NCBI RefSeq assembly: GCF_018861065.1
Contig: NZ_JAHKQO010000048.1
Span: 1 to 64,000, forward strand
Source of the DNA: Paraglaciecola arctica
Lineage (GTDB): Bacteria; Pseudomonadota; Gammaproteobacteria; Enterobacterales; Alteromonadaceae
Length of the DNA stretch: 64,000 nt
Direction of reading: 5' to 3'
Shown here in pieces: positions 40,055 to 50,766 of this stretch. The notes beneath the pieces were generated by a model, which saw only the letters and a program-made list of their open reading frames with translations, ran no database searches and was not told the origin of the DNA. Position 1 is the first letter of the stretch, and every line of letters begins with the position of its first letter. Position numbers and translations under genes: made by a program.

Positions 40055-41902
40055 ATGTCAAAGTTACGATCAGCCACTAGTACCCAAGGACGAAATATGG
40101 CGGGAGCTCGCGCCCTGTGGCGTGCCACCGGTATGAAAGACGGCGATTTTGGAAAGCCAATTATTGCTGTATCCAATTCATTCACTCAATTTGTGCCAGG
40201 ACATGTACATCTAAAAGATATGGGGCAACTTGTAGCGCGCAGCATAGAAGCAGCCGGTGGCGTAGCAAAAGAATTCAATACCATAGCAGTAGACGACGGC
40301 ATTGCTATGGGGCATAGCGGCATGTTGTATAGCTTGCCATCACGCGAGATTATCGCTGACGCCGTTGAATATATGGTTAATGCACATTGCGCTGACGCCA
40401 TAGTGTGTATTTCAAACTGCGATAAAATCACACCCGGTATGTTGATGGCTTCTATGCGTCTAAATGTACCTGTGATTTTTGTTTCTGGCGGCCCGATGGA
40501 AGCCGGCAAAACAAAATTGTCTGATCAAATTATTAAGTTAGATTTAGTTGACGCTATGGTGGCGGGTGTTGACGATAATATTAGCGACAAAGAAAGCGAG
40601 CAAGTTGAGCGTTCTGCATGCCCAACCTGTGGATCTTGTTCGGGTATGTTTACCGCCAACTCTATGAATTGTTTAACCGAGGCTTTAGGATTGTCATTGC
40701 CTGGTAATGGTTCCATGTTAGCTACACATGCCGACCGTGAAGGTTTATTCAAACAAGCCGGTACTCAAATTGTAGAGTTATGTCGTCGCTATTATCAAGA
40801 GAATGACGAGTCGGTATTGCCTCGCAACATTGCCAACTTTAAAGCGTTTGAAAACGCTATGACTTTAGATATTGCTATGGGCGGGTCGACCAACACCATT
40901 TTGCATTTGTTGGCCGCCGCCGTTGAAGGTGAAATACCTTTCACTTTGGACGATATCGACAGGTTATCTCGTAACGTGCCGCATTTATGTAAAGTTGCTC
41001 CTTCGACACCTCAATATCATATGGAAGATGTGCATCGAGCCGGTGGTGTGTTGGGTATTTTAGCCGAGATAAACCGGGCAGGCTTATTACATACAGACTC
41101 GCCGCACGTTTTAGGGAAAACCATAGGTGAAGTAGTCGCTGAGTGGGATATCACCAATCCAGCTAATGAATATGCCTTAGAATTTTACAAAGCAGGACCT
41201 GCCGGAATTCGCACCACTAAAGCTTTTAGTCAAAATTGCCGCTACCCAACGGCCGATACTGATCGTGAAAATGGTTGTATCCGTAACCGTGCCAACGCAT
41301 TCAGTGAAGAAGGCGGTTTAGCGGTGTTGTTTGGCAACATAGCCGAAAATGGTTGTATTGTTAAAACCGCAGGTGTGGATGAATCTATTCATAAGTTCAC
41401 CGGTCGTGCGCGTATTTTTGAAAGCCAAGATACTGCCTGCGCAGCTATTCTTGCTGATGAAATTGTTGCTGGTGATGTAGTGATTATTCGTTATGAAGGC
41501 CCTAAAGGTGGTCCGGGAATGCAAGAAATGCTTTACCCTACCACCTATTTAAAAGCTAAGGGGTTAGGGAAACAATGTGCCTTGATTACTGATGGGCGTT
41601 TTTCCGGTGGTACATCAGGTTTGTCTATTGGCCACTGTGCGCCAGAAGCTGCTAGTGGTGGTGGTATTGGTTTGGTTGAAGAAGGCGATACCATTTTGAT
41701 AGATATTCCAGAACGTAAAATTGGTATAGATATTAGTGACCAAGAATTACAAACACGTCGCGATGCAATGAATGCGAGTGAAAAGCCTTGGAAACCTGTT
41801 TCTCGTGAGCGTAAAGTGTCTTTAGCCCTTAAAGCTTATGCTTTGTTGGCAACAAGTGCCGATAAAGGAGCGGTGCGAGACGCATCGAAATTGGAAGATT
41901 AA
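40055..41902 (+). CDS. ilvD: Dihydroxy-acid dehydratase
   Basis: A 615-residue Fe-S dehydratase that produces the 2-keto acids of valine and isoleucine. Conserved cysteines are in [10 protein letters not shown] (about 122) and [11 protein letters not shown] (about 192-200), with [16 protein letters not shown] near 510-525. Size matches the E. coli enzyme (616). It is first in an ilvD-ilvA-glsA cluster. ilvG, ilvM and ilvE are not in the window. Confidence 0.97.
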   Translation: MSKLRSATSTQGRNMAGARALWRATGMKDGDFGKPIIAVSNSFTQFVPGHVHLKDMGQLVARSIEAAGGVAKEFNTIAVDDGIAMGHSGMLYSLPSREIIADAVEYMVNAHCADAIVCISNCDKITPGMLMASMRLNVPVIFVSGGPMEAGKTKLSDQIIKLDLVDAMVAGVDDNISDKESEQVERSACPTCGSCSGMFTANSMNCLTEALGLSLPGNGSMLATHADREGLFKQAGTQIVELCRRYYQENDESVLPRNIANFKAFENAMTLDIAMGGSTNTILHLLAAAVEGEIPFTLDDIDRLSRNVPHLCKVAPSTPQYHMEDVHRAGGVLGILAEINRAGLLHTDSPHVLGKTIGEVVAEWDITNPANEYALEFYKAGPAGIRTTKAFSQNCRYPTADTDRENGCIRNRANAFSEEGGLAVLFGNIAENGCIVKTAGVDESIHKFTGRARIFESQDTACAAILADEIVAGDVVIIRYEGPKGGPGMQEMLYPTTYLKAKGLGKQCALITDGRFSGGTSGLSIGHCAPEAASGGGIGLVEEGDTILIDIPERKIGIDISDQELQTRRDAMNASEKPWKPVSRERKVSLALKAYALLATSADKGAVRDASKLED

Positions 41903-43456
41903 ATGAGCCGTTCAGCCAATGATTACTTAAAGAGTATTTTGTTATCGCCTGTTTATGACGTGGCGGTGAATTCTGATCTACAAAAGCTAGAAAAATTATC
42001 CGCTTCTTTAGGTAACGAAATTTGGCTGAAAAGAGAAGATCAGCAACCCGTTAAGTCTTTCAAGCTGCGAGGCGCTTATAACAAGCTAAGCCAATTATCT
42101 GACGAGCAACTCGCCAAAGGTGTGGTGGCTTCGTCCGCTGGCAATCACGCGCAAGGTGTTGCCTATTCTGCAAGAAAAAAGCGCATTAATGCGACAATAG
42201 TCATGCCTGCAACGGCACCAGATATAAAAGTAGAAGCCGTGAGAGATTTTGGCGGTGAATATGTCAACGTTGTGTTGCATGGTACGAGTTTTGACCAGGC
42301 CAAAGAAGAAGCCTTGCGTCTCTCCAAAGAGCAGGGTTTTACTATGGTTGCCCCTTTTGACGACGAGGATGTGATTGTAGGTCAAGGTACCATTGCCCGT
42401 GAATTACTTGAACAAAATCCTGACCTAGACACCCTGTTTATCGCTGTCGGTGGTGGTGGTTTAATTTCGGGTATTTCGGTATTTCTTAAGCAGCTCAAGC
42501 CTGATCTTAAGATCATCGCCGTGGAATCTGATGAATCAGCATGTTTACAGGCCGCGATGTTAGCGGGTAAACCTGTACCTCTTGACCACGTGGGCATATT
42601 TGCTGACGGTGTGGCGGTTAAAATTATTGGTGAAGAACCGTTTCGATTATGCCAAGAATATGTTGATGAAGTGATTACCGTTAATACCGACGAAATTTGT
42701 GCTGCGATTAAAGATATATTTGATGATACCCGGGTAATTGCAGAGCCTGCTGGAGCCTTATCTGTAGCGGGTATTCGTAAATATCTCAGAGCCAATCCTA
42801 TGCAAGGCAGAAAAATTGGTGGCATTTTGTGTGGCGCCAACATTAATTTTCATACGTTGCGTTATGTCTCTGAGCGCTGTGAGTTAGGAGAACAAAAAGA
42901 AGCGGTGATAGCGGTTAAAATTCCAGAACGTACCGGTGCATTTAGGGATTTTTGTGAGTTGTTAGGTGGTCGTGCTATCACTGAGTTTAATTACCGCTAT
43001 TCAACTGATCGCGAAGCACACATCTTTGTGGGAATAAAGTTAAAAAAAGGCCGTGAAGAATTAGCGCAACTGACAGATTCTCTTAGTCATCATGGTTACA
43101 AGAGTTTTGACTTATCTGAAAATGAAATGGCTAAATTGCATGTTCGTTACATGGTAGGAGGTAGGCCTCCTAGTTTACTCAATGAAAAGTTATTTTCCTT
43201 CGAGTTTCCAGAACACCCTGGAGCCTTAATGAAATTCTTAAATACACTCGGGGAAAGGTGGAATATTACCTTGTTTCACTATCGCAACCATGGTGCAGCT
43301 GATGGCCTTGTGCTGGCGGGTTTTGATATAGCCGATGCTGATCGAAGTGAGTTTGACAGCCATTTAGCCAAACTGGGTTATTTGTATGAAGAACAAACGG
43401 ATAATCCCGCATACAAATTTTTCTTGTCTGACTTAAATGGTGTCTTCGAGTCGTAA
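41903..43456 (+). CDS. ilvA: Biosynthetic threonine ammonia-lyase IlvA
   Basis: A 517-residue PLP enzyme that deaminates threonine to 2-ketobutyrate, the entry to isoleucine synthesis. The PLP lysine is K54 in SFKLRGAYN, and the glycine loop VGGGGLI is near 190. Two ACT-like regulatory domains fill the C-terminus (about 335-500), giving isoleucine inhibition and valine activation in the family. The ATG abuts the ilvD stop codon, so translation is probably coupled. Confidence 0.96.
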   Translation: MSRSANDYLKSILLSPVYDVAVNSDLQKLEKLSASLGNEIWLKREDQQPVKSFKLRGAYNKLSQLSDEQLAKGVVASSAGNHAQGVAYSARKKRINATIVMPATAPDIKVEAVRDFGGEYVNVVLHGTSFDQAKEEALRLSKEQGFTMVAPFDDEDVIVGQGTIARELLEQNPDLDTLFIAVGGGGLISGISVFLKQLKPDLKIIAVESDESACLQAAMLAGKPVPLDHVGIFADGVAVKIIGEEPFRLCQEYVDEVITVNTDEICAAIKDIFDDTRVIAEPAGALSVAGIRKYLRANPMQGRKIGGILCGANINFHTLRYVSERCELGEQKEAVIAVKIPERTGAFRDFCELLGGRAITEFNYRYSTDREAHIFVGIKLKKGREELAQLTDSLSHHGYKSFDLSENEMAKLHVRYMVGGRPPSLLNEKLFSFEFPEHPGALMKFLNTLGERWNITLFHYRNHGAADGLVLAGFDIADADRSEFDSHLAKLGYLYEEQTDNPAYKFFLSDLNGVFES

Positions 43457-44377
43457 ATGCAAACAATTGTTGATGACATCGCTAGGAAGATAGCCTCAAA
43501 AACTAATAAAGGCACAGTCGCTAGTTATATTCCGCAGTTGGCCTGTGTTAATCCTAATCAGTTTTCAATCAGTGTGGCATTGCCAGATGGTTCGATTTAT
43601 AGCGCTGGAGATGCACAAACGTTATTTTCGATTCAGAGTATTTCCAAAGTATTTACCTTAACTTTAGCCTTAGGAAAACTCGGCGAACGAGTTTGGAATA
43701 GAGTGGGTAGAGAGCCATCTGGCGACCCATTTAATTCTATTGTACAACTTGAACATGAACAGGGAAAACCCCGCAACCCTTTCGTCAATGCAGGGGCCAT
43801 TGCTGTCGCTGACGCAATAATTCAGGGACATCAACCAAAAGAAACCTTGGCAGAAATCCTGCAATTTATGCGTTACTTAGCAGACGATGAAAGTATTGCG
43901 ATTGATGAAAAAGTGGCGCGCTCAGAGCAAATGACAGGCGACAGAAACGCCTCGTTGGCTCATTTTATGGCATCTTTCGGGCATTTTGAAAATCCTGTTG
44001 ATGCAGTGTTAGGCACTTATTTTCATCATTGTTCTATTGCCATGACCACAGCACAACTTGCTACCGCAGGACTCTTTTTAGCAAACAATGGCATTAACCC
44101 TATTACGGGTTATAGAGTTGTATCTCCGAACCGAGCAAAACGTATTAATGCGTTGATGTTGATGTGTGGTCACTACGATGGCTCGGGTGAATTTGCTTTT
44201 CGCGTTGGTTTACCCGGTAAAAGTGGCGTAGGAGGGGGGATTCTTGCAGTTGCCCCTGGAAAAGCGTCAATTGCGGTATGGTCTCCGGGATTGGACACCA
44301 TAGGTAACAGTAAGCTTGGAACACAAGCGCTGGAACTGCTCACTCAAAAGACCGGTTGGTCTGTGTTTGGTGAATAG
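43457..44377 (+). CDS. glsA: Glutaminase
   Basis: A 306-residue serine-dependent beta-lactamase-like glutaminase that hydrolyses glutamine to glutamate and ammonia. The catalytic Ser-x-x-Lys is S61/K64 in [21 protein letters not shown] (about 113-123), Y at HYDGSGEF and GVGGGILAV near 255 are conserved. It starts directly after the ilvA stop, so it shares the ilvD transcript; this pairing is not the classical ilv arrangement. Confidence 0.95.
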   Translation: MQTIVDDIARKIASKTNKGTVASYIPQLACVNPNQFSISVALPDGSIYSAGDAQTLFSIQSISKVFTLTLALGKLGERVWNRVGREPSGDPFNSIVQLEHEQGKPRNPFVNAGAIAVADAIIQGHQPKETLAEILQFMRYLADDESIAIDEKVARSEQMTGDRNASLAHFMASFGHFENPVDAVLGTYFHHCSIAMTTAQLATAGLFLANNGINPITGYRVVSPNRAKRINALMLMCGHYDGSGEFAFRVGLPGKSGVGGGILAVAPGKASIAVWSPGLDTIGNSKLGTQALELLTQKTGWSVFGE

Positions 44378-44411
44378 CGTTTATGCACCCATTACCCAAT
44401 ATCTAACGTTC

Positions 44412-46847
44412 TTATATTTGCTGTAAGCGTTGTGCTATTTCAGGCTCGATTAAATCAATGACATCAGTTTTTAATAATGCGCTTTGCTCTGTATGGTGCA
44501 GTTGACCGATATCGTCGGTTTCTATTAAGGCGTTTTCCTTTAATGCGTTGATAAAGGTTCCCAGTACATTCTTATCAAAAAATTCGGGTGAATTGATACC
44601 ATGCAGCGCCGTTAACCTTTCGGCAAATTGCGCGCTTTTCTTTTCTAACTCTGAGCGGCTAACTTGTTCTTGTCTGGATAACAAGGTTAAGACCACCGCG
44701 TAGCGATGCAGGGTTTCTTGAATGCTACGGTTAAGTAACCAAGCTGAATAAAACATTTTACTGTTTGCTGATGGCGGTTGAATGTCAGTTTGGTCAGTTT
44801 GCAATAAGCCCATTTCTAACATTTTACTAATTATTGACTCTGTATATTCAGAGGCTTGTTCAATGCTCATGTAAATAAATAGTTCACGTTTCAATAAGGG
44901 ATACAGTTTGGCTACCAAAAGCACGATCTGGCTTTTAGGTAAACTTTTGTGGGCAAAAACGATTGCCGCAATTAGGCCAGGCAACGCAAACAAATGCAGA
45001 ATATTGTTACGGTAATAGGTGAGGGACACGGCATTTCTATTTCTCAACGAAATAATTTTGCCAAAACTATCTTTGTGCACATCAAATTTATTCAGCTTAA
45101 GAGTATTTTCCAATAATTTTTTGCCAGATATTTTAGGTAATGTTGCAAGTTCGCTGTATGGGGCATCACTTAAGAGCTCCAAAAAATGCTCAATAGCTTG
45201 TTCTAATTCAGACTGCGCCATAGCGTGTTTTTTAGCTGATAATAAACACATGGCACAAATTGCCATGCCATTGATCGCTGCACTTTGGTTTATTCTGCCC
45301 ATTACTTCTGTAGCGAGATTATTGACAACTGGTGTCAGCCATTTGGGCTTTTTATCGTTACTGTTATCTTGATCGTCGCGCCAATCTGGAACTTGTTGGT
45401 CGAGGTAATTGGTTAAATTGATAGGGTCACCAAAATTAAGGAATCCATAGCCATAATTTTTAAGTTTCTTGATAGCTGAAAATATCTGTAGAAACGACTC
45501 TTTTTTCTTGCCAGTGCCATTGAGCTCTTTGAGGTAACTAGAGACTTCCATGACATGTTCGTAGCCTATATACACAGGCACTATACTCACAGGACGGTTA
45601 ACACCTTTTAATATTGCTTGTAACGTCATAGCTAACATGCCTGTTTTAGGCGGTAACAAACGCCCTGTTCTGCTGCGGCCACCTTCAGGAAAATACTTAA
45701 CGGAATATCCCTTGTTAAATAGCAATTCTAAGTATTCACGAAACACTGCAGTGTAGAGTTTGTTGCCCGCAAAACTACGACGTAGGTAAAACGCACCGGC
45801 TTTACGCAATATTCCACCTACAGGTCTAAAATTAAGGTTAATTCCGGCAGCAATATGAGGTGTGACTAGGCCTTGGTGATAAATTACATAGGTAAGTAAT
45901 AAATAATCCATGTGGCTTCGGTGACATGGCACGTAAATAATTTCGTGGCCATTTTGCGCTAAGGCTCTGACTTTTTCTGCATGCCTAACTTCGATTCCGT
46001 TATAAATTTTATTCCAAATTTTAGTTAGAATCCTCTCGCCTAACCTTATCAGACCGGGTCTATAATCAGCTGCAATTTCATCTACATATTTTTTTGCCTG
46101 TAGCTTAGCTTGTTGGTGACTCAATTTTTTACTTCGAGCTTGTTCAACAATGGCCTTACGTACTGGTTTTGATCCTAACACTCCGTTATACAATTGATGT
46201 CGTTCAAGAATGTTAGGGCCAGTTAAGTTTTGATGGCGTCGGTAAAAGTGTGTACCTGCTAAGCGAATCAGCTTATGGGCGATTTCATCATCACTACCTT
46301 TCAATTCAATCATCTTCCGTGAAGATACGGCTTTGCTATAACAAACGAAGTTGTCTCTGCCTAAAAACAGCACAATAAAAAATTTACGTAACCAACTGGG
46401 AGACATTTGGTTGGCGATCACATCTGACCAACCTGAGGTGTTTTTCTCAGGCGTTCTGCCCCAAAGAATAGAAACAGGGACTATTTGAATATCTAAATCG
46501 GGATTTTCTCTATGTAATTTAAATAATTTTGCCGCATCTTCTTGGATAGAAGTGCTGCCAGTTTTACGATTTAACACAGAGCGTGGCTTTTGCAAAAATA
46601 AGCATGCGGAATGGCTCTGATCAGCAATGTTGATGTTTAGCGCAGGTTTAGGCAGCCCCAAGGCTACTGCTGACATTTTCAATGCTATTTCGTCGGTAAT
46701 TGAACGGGTACGTAGTAAATAAACAATGGGACGCTCTTTGTTTATCCCCAACTCGGATCTGAGATCACTAGGAATACTGTTTACCTTTACCAGCCACTTG
46801 ACCGGCACTGATACCATTGCCAACAGCAATTTATGCAGCCACAACAT
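44412..46847 (-). CDS. plsB: Glycerol-3-phosphate acyltransferase PlsB
   Basis: An 811-residue inner-membrane-associated acyltransferase that makes lysophosphatidate, the first step of phospholipid synthesis. Acyltransferase motifs are present in order: HRSHMDYLLL (HX4D), GAFYLRRSF, YFPEGGRSRTGRLLPPKTG and VSIVPVYIGYEHV. ATG at 46847 gives the usual N-terminus (MLWLHKLLL…VNSIPSD) and replaces a GTG at 46889. It is divergent from lexA. Confidence 0.93.
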   Translation of the reverse strand: MLWLHKLLLAMVSVPVKWLVKVNSIPSDLRSELGINKERPIVYLLRTRSITDEIALKMSAVALGLPKPALNINIADQSHSACLFLQKPRSVLNRKTGSTSIQEDAAKLFKLHRENPDLDIQIVPVSILWGRTPEKNTSGWSDVIANQMSPSWLRKFFIVLFLGRDNFVCYSKAVSSRKMIELKGSDDEIAHKLIRLAGTHFYRRHQNLTGPNILERHQLYNGVLGSKPVRKAIVEQARSKKLSHQQAKLQAKKYVDEIAADYRPGLIRLGERILTKIWNKIYNGIEVRHAEKVRALAQNGHEIIYVPCHRSHMDYLLLTYVIYHQGLVTPHIAAGINLNFRPVGGILRKAGAFYLRRSFAGNKLYTAVFREYLELLFNKGYSVKYFPEGGRSRTGRLLPPKTGMLAMTLQAILKGVNRPVSIVPVYIGYEHVMEVSSYLKELNGTGKKKESFLQIFSAIKKLKNYGYGFLNFGDPINLTNYLDQQVPDWRDDQDNSNDKKPKWLTPVVNNLATEVMGRINQSAAINGMAICAMCLLSAKKHAMAQSELEQAIEHFLELLSDAPYSELATLPKISGKKLLENTLKLNKFDVHKDSFGKIISLRNRNAVSLTYYRNNILHLFALPGLIAAIVFAHKSLPKSQIVLLVAKLYPLLKRELFIYMSIEQASEYTESIISKMLEMGLLQTDQTDIQPPSANSKMFYSAWLLNRSIQETLHRYAVVLTLLSRQEQVSRSELEKKSAQFAERLTALHGINSPEFFDKNVLGTFINALKENALIETDDIGQLHHTEQSALLKTDVIDLIEPEIAQRLQQI

Positions 46848-46968
46848 ACTTATTTGCTCACAAAAAATAAAACCAGCGCAGGATACCACAGACAGTCCTA
46901 GCTGTTTATCTTTGATAATCGACGACTGCTATTTAATTTGTGTCAAAAAACACTCAGAAAAAACAAAT

Positions 46969-47020
46969 TTGAGATTTGGATATAACTGTATATACTGACA
47001 CCAACTGTATAGAAAAACAG
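46969..47020 (+). promoter_or_regulatory. lexA promoter with two SOS boxes
   Basis: TTGAGA (46969-46974) and TATACT (46991-46996) with a 16-nt spacer form the promoter. Box 1 is CTGTATATACTGACAC (46986-47001), one base from the CTGT-N8-ACAG consensus and overlapping the -10. Box 2 is CTGTATAGAAAAACAG (47005-47020), an exact match. Two adjacent boxes upstream of lexA are the rule in gammaproteobacteria and give autorepression. Confidence 0.9.
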
Positions 47021-47027
47021 GCTGTTT

Positions 47028-47651
47028 ATGCGTCCACTAACTGCACGACAAGAAGAAGTACTTCAATTAATAAAAAATACCATGTTAGATACAGGTATGC
47101 CGCCAACCCGAGCAGAGATAGCGCGAGAGTTGGGTTTCAAATCCGCTAATGCTGCGGAGGAACATTTAAAAGCCTTGGCTCGTAAAGGAGTGATAGAAAT
47201 ATTGCCCGGTACATCTCGTGGCATTAAATTGAATATCCCCTTAGAAGACCAACTTGAAGAACTTGGTTTACCTTTGATTGGAAGAGTGGCTGCTGGAGAA
47301 CCCATACTGGCCCAAGAACATGTCGAAGGGCATTATCAAGTGGATCCTAGTTTGTTTAAACCCAGTGCCGACTTCTTGCTTCGCGTAAATGGTATGAGCA
47401 TGAAAGATATCGGTATATTAGATGGCGACTTGCTGGCGGTGCATCGTACCACTGACGTGCATAATGGTCAGGTAGTTGTGGCTAGGGTGGACGAAGATGT
47501 CACCGTGAAGAGGCTTGAGAAAAAAGGTCGACAAGTTTTGCTTCATGCCGAAAACGAAGCGTTTTCTCCTATCAAGGTCGATTTAGCGACTCAACCTTTC
47601 AATATCGAAGGCATCGCAGTTGGAGTTATTCGTAACGCCGATTGGATGTAA
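47028..47651 (+). CDS. lexA: SOS repressor LexA
   Basis: A 207-residue repressor/self-protease. The winged helix-turn-helix is at residues 1-65 ([23 protein letters not shown]). The cleavage bond is A89-G90 (RVAAGEPI), and the Ser-Lys dyad is S124 and K161. All are offset by five residues from E. coli LexA. It is not followed by dinF in the usual position, though a MATE/DinF-like exporter is 10 kb away at 58063. A terminator follows immediately. Confidence 0.97.
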   Translation: MRPLTARQEEVLQLIKNTMLDTGMPPTRAEIARELGFKSANAAEEHLKALARKGVIEILPGTSRGIKLNIPLEDQLEELGLPLIGRVAAGEPILAQEHVEGHYQVDPSLFKPSADFLLRVNGMSMKDIGILDGDLLAVHRTTDVHNGQVVVARVDEDVTVKRLEKKGRQVLLHAENEAFSPIKVDLATQPFNIEGIAVGVIRNADWM

Positions 47652-47660
47652 GATTTAGAA

Positions 47661-47692
47661 GGCGTATTATTATTGAAATAATGCGTCTTTTT
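47661..47692 (+). terminator. Intrinsic terminator of lexA
   Basis: GGCGTATTATT (47661-47671) pairs with AATAATGCGTC (47677-47687) through two wobble pairs around a 5-nt loop. TTTTT follows. It starts 9 nt after the lexA stop. Confidence 0.8.
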
Positions 47693-47976
47693 AGTGTCAT
47701 TTTCAGTTCTTTTCCCGTCTTTGTATGCCAATTCCCTCTTTATTTCCGTTATTTATCATTTATTAACAATTTATTGTTTAAAAAACAACCAGTTGGTTGT
47801 AAGTTAAATAAAAAAGCTAGACTATTAGCTATTAAATGAGCGACCCTTAACATTCCAGTGTGAAAAAGTAACAATATATTAACTATGCATTAACTCAAAA
47901 TGGTGGCGATTGCTGTTTTTGGCGTTGGTGTTTCAGTGAAAAATAAAAAGTACGTGTAACGTATATGAGGTGCCAT
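47693..47976 (+). promoter_or_regulatory. Leader region of the cytochrome oxidase operon
   Basis: About 280 bp, AT-rich, without a supported gene. It holds the perfect palindrome ACAACCAGTTGGTTGT (47785-47800), which could be an operator or a small hairpin. GAGG at 47967-47970 is the ribosome binding site for the GTG start of coxB at 47977. The promoter was not resolved. Confidence 0.45.
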
Positions 47977-49131
47977 GTGAAAAGATTTTTGTCCAAGGCT
48001 GGAACAATGCTTACTGCATTGATGACAGCACCGGTGTTTGCAGAGACAAGTGATAAAATTGAGCAATTCCAGCTAAACATGACCAGAGGCGTGACGGATA
48101 TCAGTGCTGGTGTCTACGACATGCACATGTTGATGTTTATTATCTGCGTAGTAATAGGAGCGGGTGTTTTTATCGCTATGTTTATCTCTATGTATTTCCA
48201 TAGGAAATCTAGAGGAGCTAAGCCAGCCAATTTTCATGAAAGCGTCAAAGTTGAGATCGCTTGGACAGTTATTCCTTTTATTATCTTAATTTTTATGGCC
48301 GTACCCGCTATGAATCTGCTGATTGATATGGAAGACGCCAGCGAACCTGATGTCTCTATTTTGGTAACGGGTTCACAGTGGAAATGGCACTATAAATATA
48401 TGGATAATGATGTTGAGTATTATTCAAAAATGGCGACTCAAGCGGAGCAAATTTCAGGCAAGCTTCCTAAAAACAACAACTATTTACTTGAAGTCGATCG
48501 CCCTCTCGTTATTCCTACTGGCCAAAAAGTCCGCTTCCTCATTACTTCAGACGATGTTATCCATTCTTGGTGGGTACCCGATTTTGGATTCAAACAAGAC
48601 GCAAACCCAGGCTTTATTAATGACGCATGGACTAAGGTTAATGAACCTGGTGTTTATCGCGGCCAGTGTGCTGAGCTTTGCGGTAAAGATCACGGCTTTA
48701 TGCCCATAGTAGTGGTTGCAAAAGAGCCGGCTGAATATGACAAGTGGATTTCTGAACAGCAAGCGATTCAGGAACAAGCTAAAGCAGAAGAGCAAAGACT
48801 TTTAGCGATGAATATGACCATGGACGAAGCAATGTCTATGGGTGAGAAAATATACAATGCAAATTGTGCGGCCTGTCATATGCCTAACGGAGAGGGGCTA
48901 CCAGGAGTGTTTCCTGCGTTAAAAGGCAGTCAAATCGCTATCGCAGACCAACCTAAACATATCGACATTTTACTAAACGGTGTCACTGGAACGGCTATGC
49001 AAGCCTATGCTAAACAATTAACTATGTCTGAAATTGCCGCTGTGGTGACTTACGAGCGAAATGCTTGGGGTAACGATACGGGCGACTTGGTACAAGCTAA
49101 AGACATTAATTCAGCCATCAACGGACAATAG
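47977..49131 (+). CDS. coxB: Cytochrome c oxidase subunit II with fused cytochrome c
   Basis: A 384-residue subunit. After a signal peptide (ending PVFA) come two transmembrane helices (about 50-75 and 93-115), then the CuA cupredoxin domain with HSWWVPDFG and RGQCAELCGKDHGFMP. A C-terminal cytochrome c domain has CAACH near 302-306 and a methionine ligand in TAMQAYAKQL. Electrons pass from cytochrome c to CuA. The GTG at 47977 has GAGG 6 nt upstream and is preferred over ATG 12 nt earlier. Confidence 0.95.
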   Translation: MKRFLSKAGTMLTALMTAPVFAETSDKIEQFQLNMTRGVTDISAGVYDMHMLMFIICVVIGAGVFIAMFISMYFHRKSRGAKPANFHESVKVEIAWTVIPFIILIFMAVPAMNLLIDMEDASEPDVSILVTGSQWKWHYKYMDNDVEYYSKMATQAEQISGKLPKNNNYLLEVDRPLVIPTGQKVRFLITSDDVIHSWWVPDFGFKQDANPGFINDAWTKVNEPGVYRGQCAELCGKDHGFMPIVVVAKEPAEYDKWISEQQAIQEQAKAEEQRLLAMNMTMDEAMSMGEKIYNANCAACHMPNGEGLPGVFPALKGSQIAIADQPKHIDILLNGVTGTAMQAYAKQLTMSEIAAVVTYERNAWGNDTGDLVQAKDINSAINGQ

Positions 49132-49143
49132 GAGAAGGTGACC

Positions 49144-50751
49144 ATGACAACTGCAACTGATTCCACTCACATAGATGATCACCATGATGATGACCACCAC
49201 GAGCATCATATTCCACCTGGTATAAAACGTTGGTTATATACCACTAACCACAAAGATATAGGCACCCTATATTTGTGGTTTGCATTTATTATGTTTTTGA
49301 CAGGTGGTGCTATGGCTATGGTAATCCGCGCTGAATTGTTTCAGCCTGGATTACAAATCGTTGACCCTAATTTCTTTAATCAAATGACCACAGTTCATGG
49401 CTTAATTATGGTGTTTGGTGCGGTAATGCCGGCATTTACAGGTTTAGCAAACTGGTTAGTACCTATGATGATAGGTGCACCGGATATGGCTTTACCTCGC
49501 ATGAACAACTGGAGTTTTTGGATTTTACCTTTTGCTTTCGCAATTTTACTAGCGTCTTTGTTTATGGAAGGTGGCGGTCCTGCTTTTGGTTGGACTTTCT
49601 ACGCGCCTCTTTCTACCACCTATAGTAATGATGGCACCGCGCTTTTTGTCTTCGCGGTTCATATTATGGGAGCGTCGTCGATTATGGGAGCGATTAACGT
49701 TATCGTAACTATCTTCAATATGCGAGCTCCGGGTATGACCTGGATGAAAATGCCTTTGTTTGTTTGGACTTGGTTAATTACTGCATTTTTATTAATTGCG
49801 GTAATGCCTGTGTTAGCGGGTGCCGTGACTATGGTGCTAACCGACAAGTTTTTTGGTACCAGTTTCTTTGATGCGGCTGGTGGCGGTGATCCTGTTATGT
49901 TCCAGCATATTTTCTGGTTCTTTGGTCATCCAGAAGTATACATAATGATTTTACCCGCATTCGGTATTATCTCAGCGATTGTACCTACCTTTGCACGTAA
50001 GCGATTATTTGGTTATGCCTCTATGGTATACGCAACTGCTTCTATTGCATTGTTGTCATTTATTGTTTGGGCACACCATATGTTTACTACAGGTATGCCA
50101 GTGGCAGCAGAGCTGTTCTTTATGTTTGCTACTATGCTGATATCAGTACCCACAGGTGTAAAAGTTTTCAATTGGGTTGCCACTATGTGGCGCGGCTCTA
50201 TGACGTTTGAAGTGCCTATGTTGTTTGCAATAGCGTTTATAGTGTTATTTACAATAGGTGGTTTATCGGGGTTAATGTTGGCCATCGTGCCAGTGGATTT
50301 CCAATATCATGATACTTATTTCGTGGTAGCTCATTTTCACTATGTACTAGTGACAGGTGCCATCTTTTCCATAATGGCTGCGGTATACTATTGGTTACCA
50401 AAGTGGACCGGAAAAATGTTCCATATCGGCTTAGCAAAATGGCATTTCTGGTGTTCTTTGGTTTCGGTTAACGTGTTGTTCTTCCCAATGCACTTCGTTG
50501 GATTAGCTGGCATGCCTAGACGTATACCTGATTACGCATTGCAGTTTGCAGACTTTAACAAGTGGATCAGTATTGGTGGATTTGCGTTTGGTTTATCACA
50601 GTTGATCTTCTTAGCATTGCTGATTAAAGCCTGTAAAAAACAAGGTGAGCCTGTTTCCGACCAAGTATGGGAAGGAGCTGAGGGCTTAGAATGGGAAATC
50701 CCTTCTCCAGCGCCTTATCACAGTTTTGAAACACCTCCAGTTGTTAAGTAG
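49144..50751 (+). CDS. coxA: Cytochrome c oxidase subunit I (aa3 type)
   Basis: A 535-residue, 12-helix catalytic subunit. Landmarks are the heme-a ligand region [32 protein letters not shown] with the cross-linked His/Tyr, [13 protein letters not shown] and [19 protein letters not shown] and the Tyr of HPEVY mark the A-type family. The N-terminus has a His/Asp-rich tail ([14 protein letters not shown]). ATG at 49144 follows GGAGAAGG and is chosen over a GTG 6 nt earlier. Confidence 0.96.
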   Translation: MTTATDSTHIDDHHDDDHHEHHIPPGIKRWLYTTNHKDIGTLYLWFAFIMFLTGGAMAMVIRAELFQPGLQIVDPNFFNQMTTVHGLIMVFGAVMPAFTGLANWLVPMMIGAPDMALPRMNNWSFWILPFAFAILLASLFMEGGGPAFGWTFYAPLSTTYSNDGTALFVFAVHIMGASSIMGAINVIVTIFNMRAPGMTWMKMPLFVWTWLITAFLLIAVMPVLAGAVTMVLTDKFFGTSFFDAAGGGDPVMFQHIFWFFGHPEVYIMILPAFGIISAIVPTFARKRLFGYASMVYATASIALLSFIVWAHHMFTTGMPVAAELFFMFATMLISVPTGVKVFNWVATMWRGSMTFEVPMLFAIAFIVLFTIGGLSGLMLAIVPVDFQYHDTYFVVAHFHYVLVTGAIFSIMAAVYYWLPKWTGKMFHIGLAKWHFWCSLVSVNVLFFPMHFVGLAGMPRRIPDYALQFADFNKWISIGGFAFGLSQLIFLALLIKACKKQGEPVSDQVWEGAEGLEWEIPSPAPYHSFETPPVVK

Positions 50752-50766
50752 CTAAAGGTATTCTTG

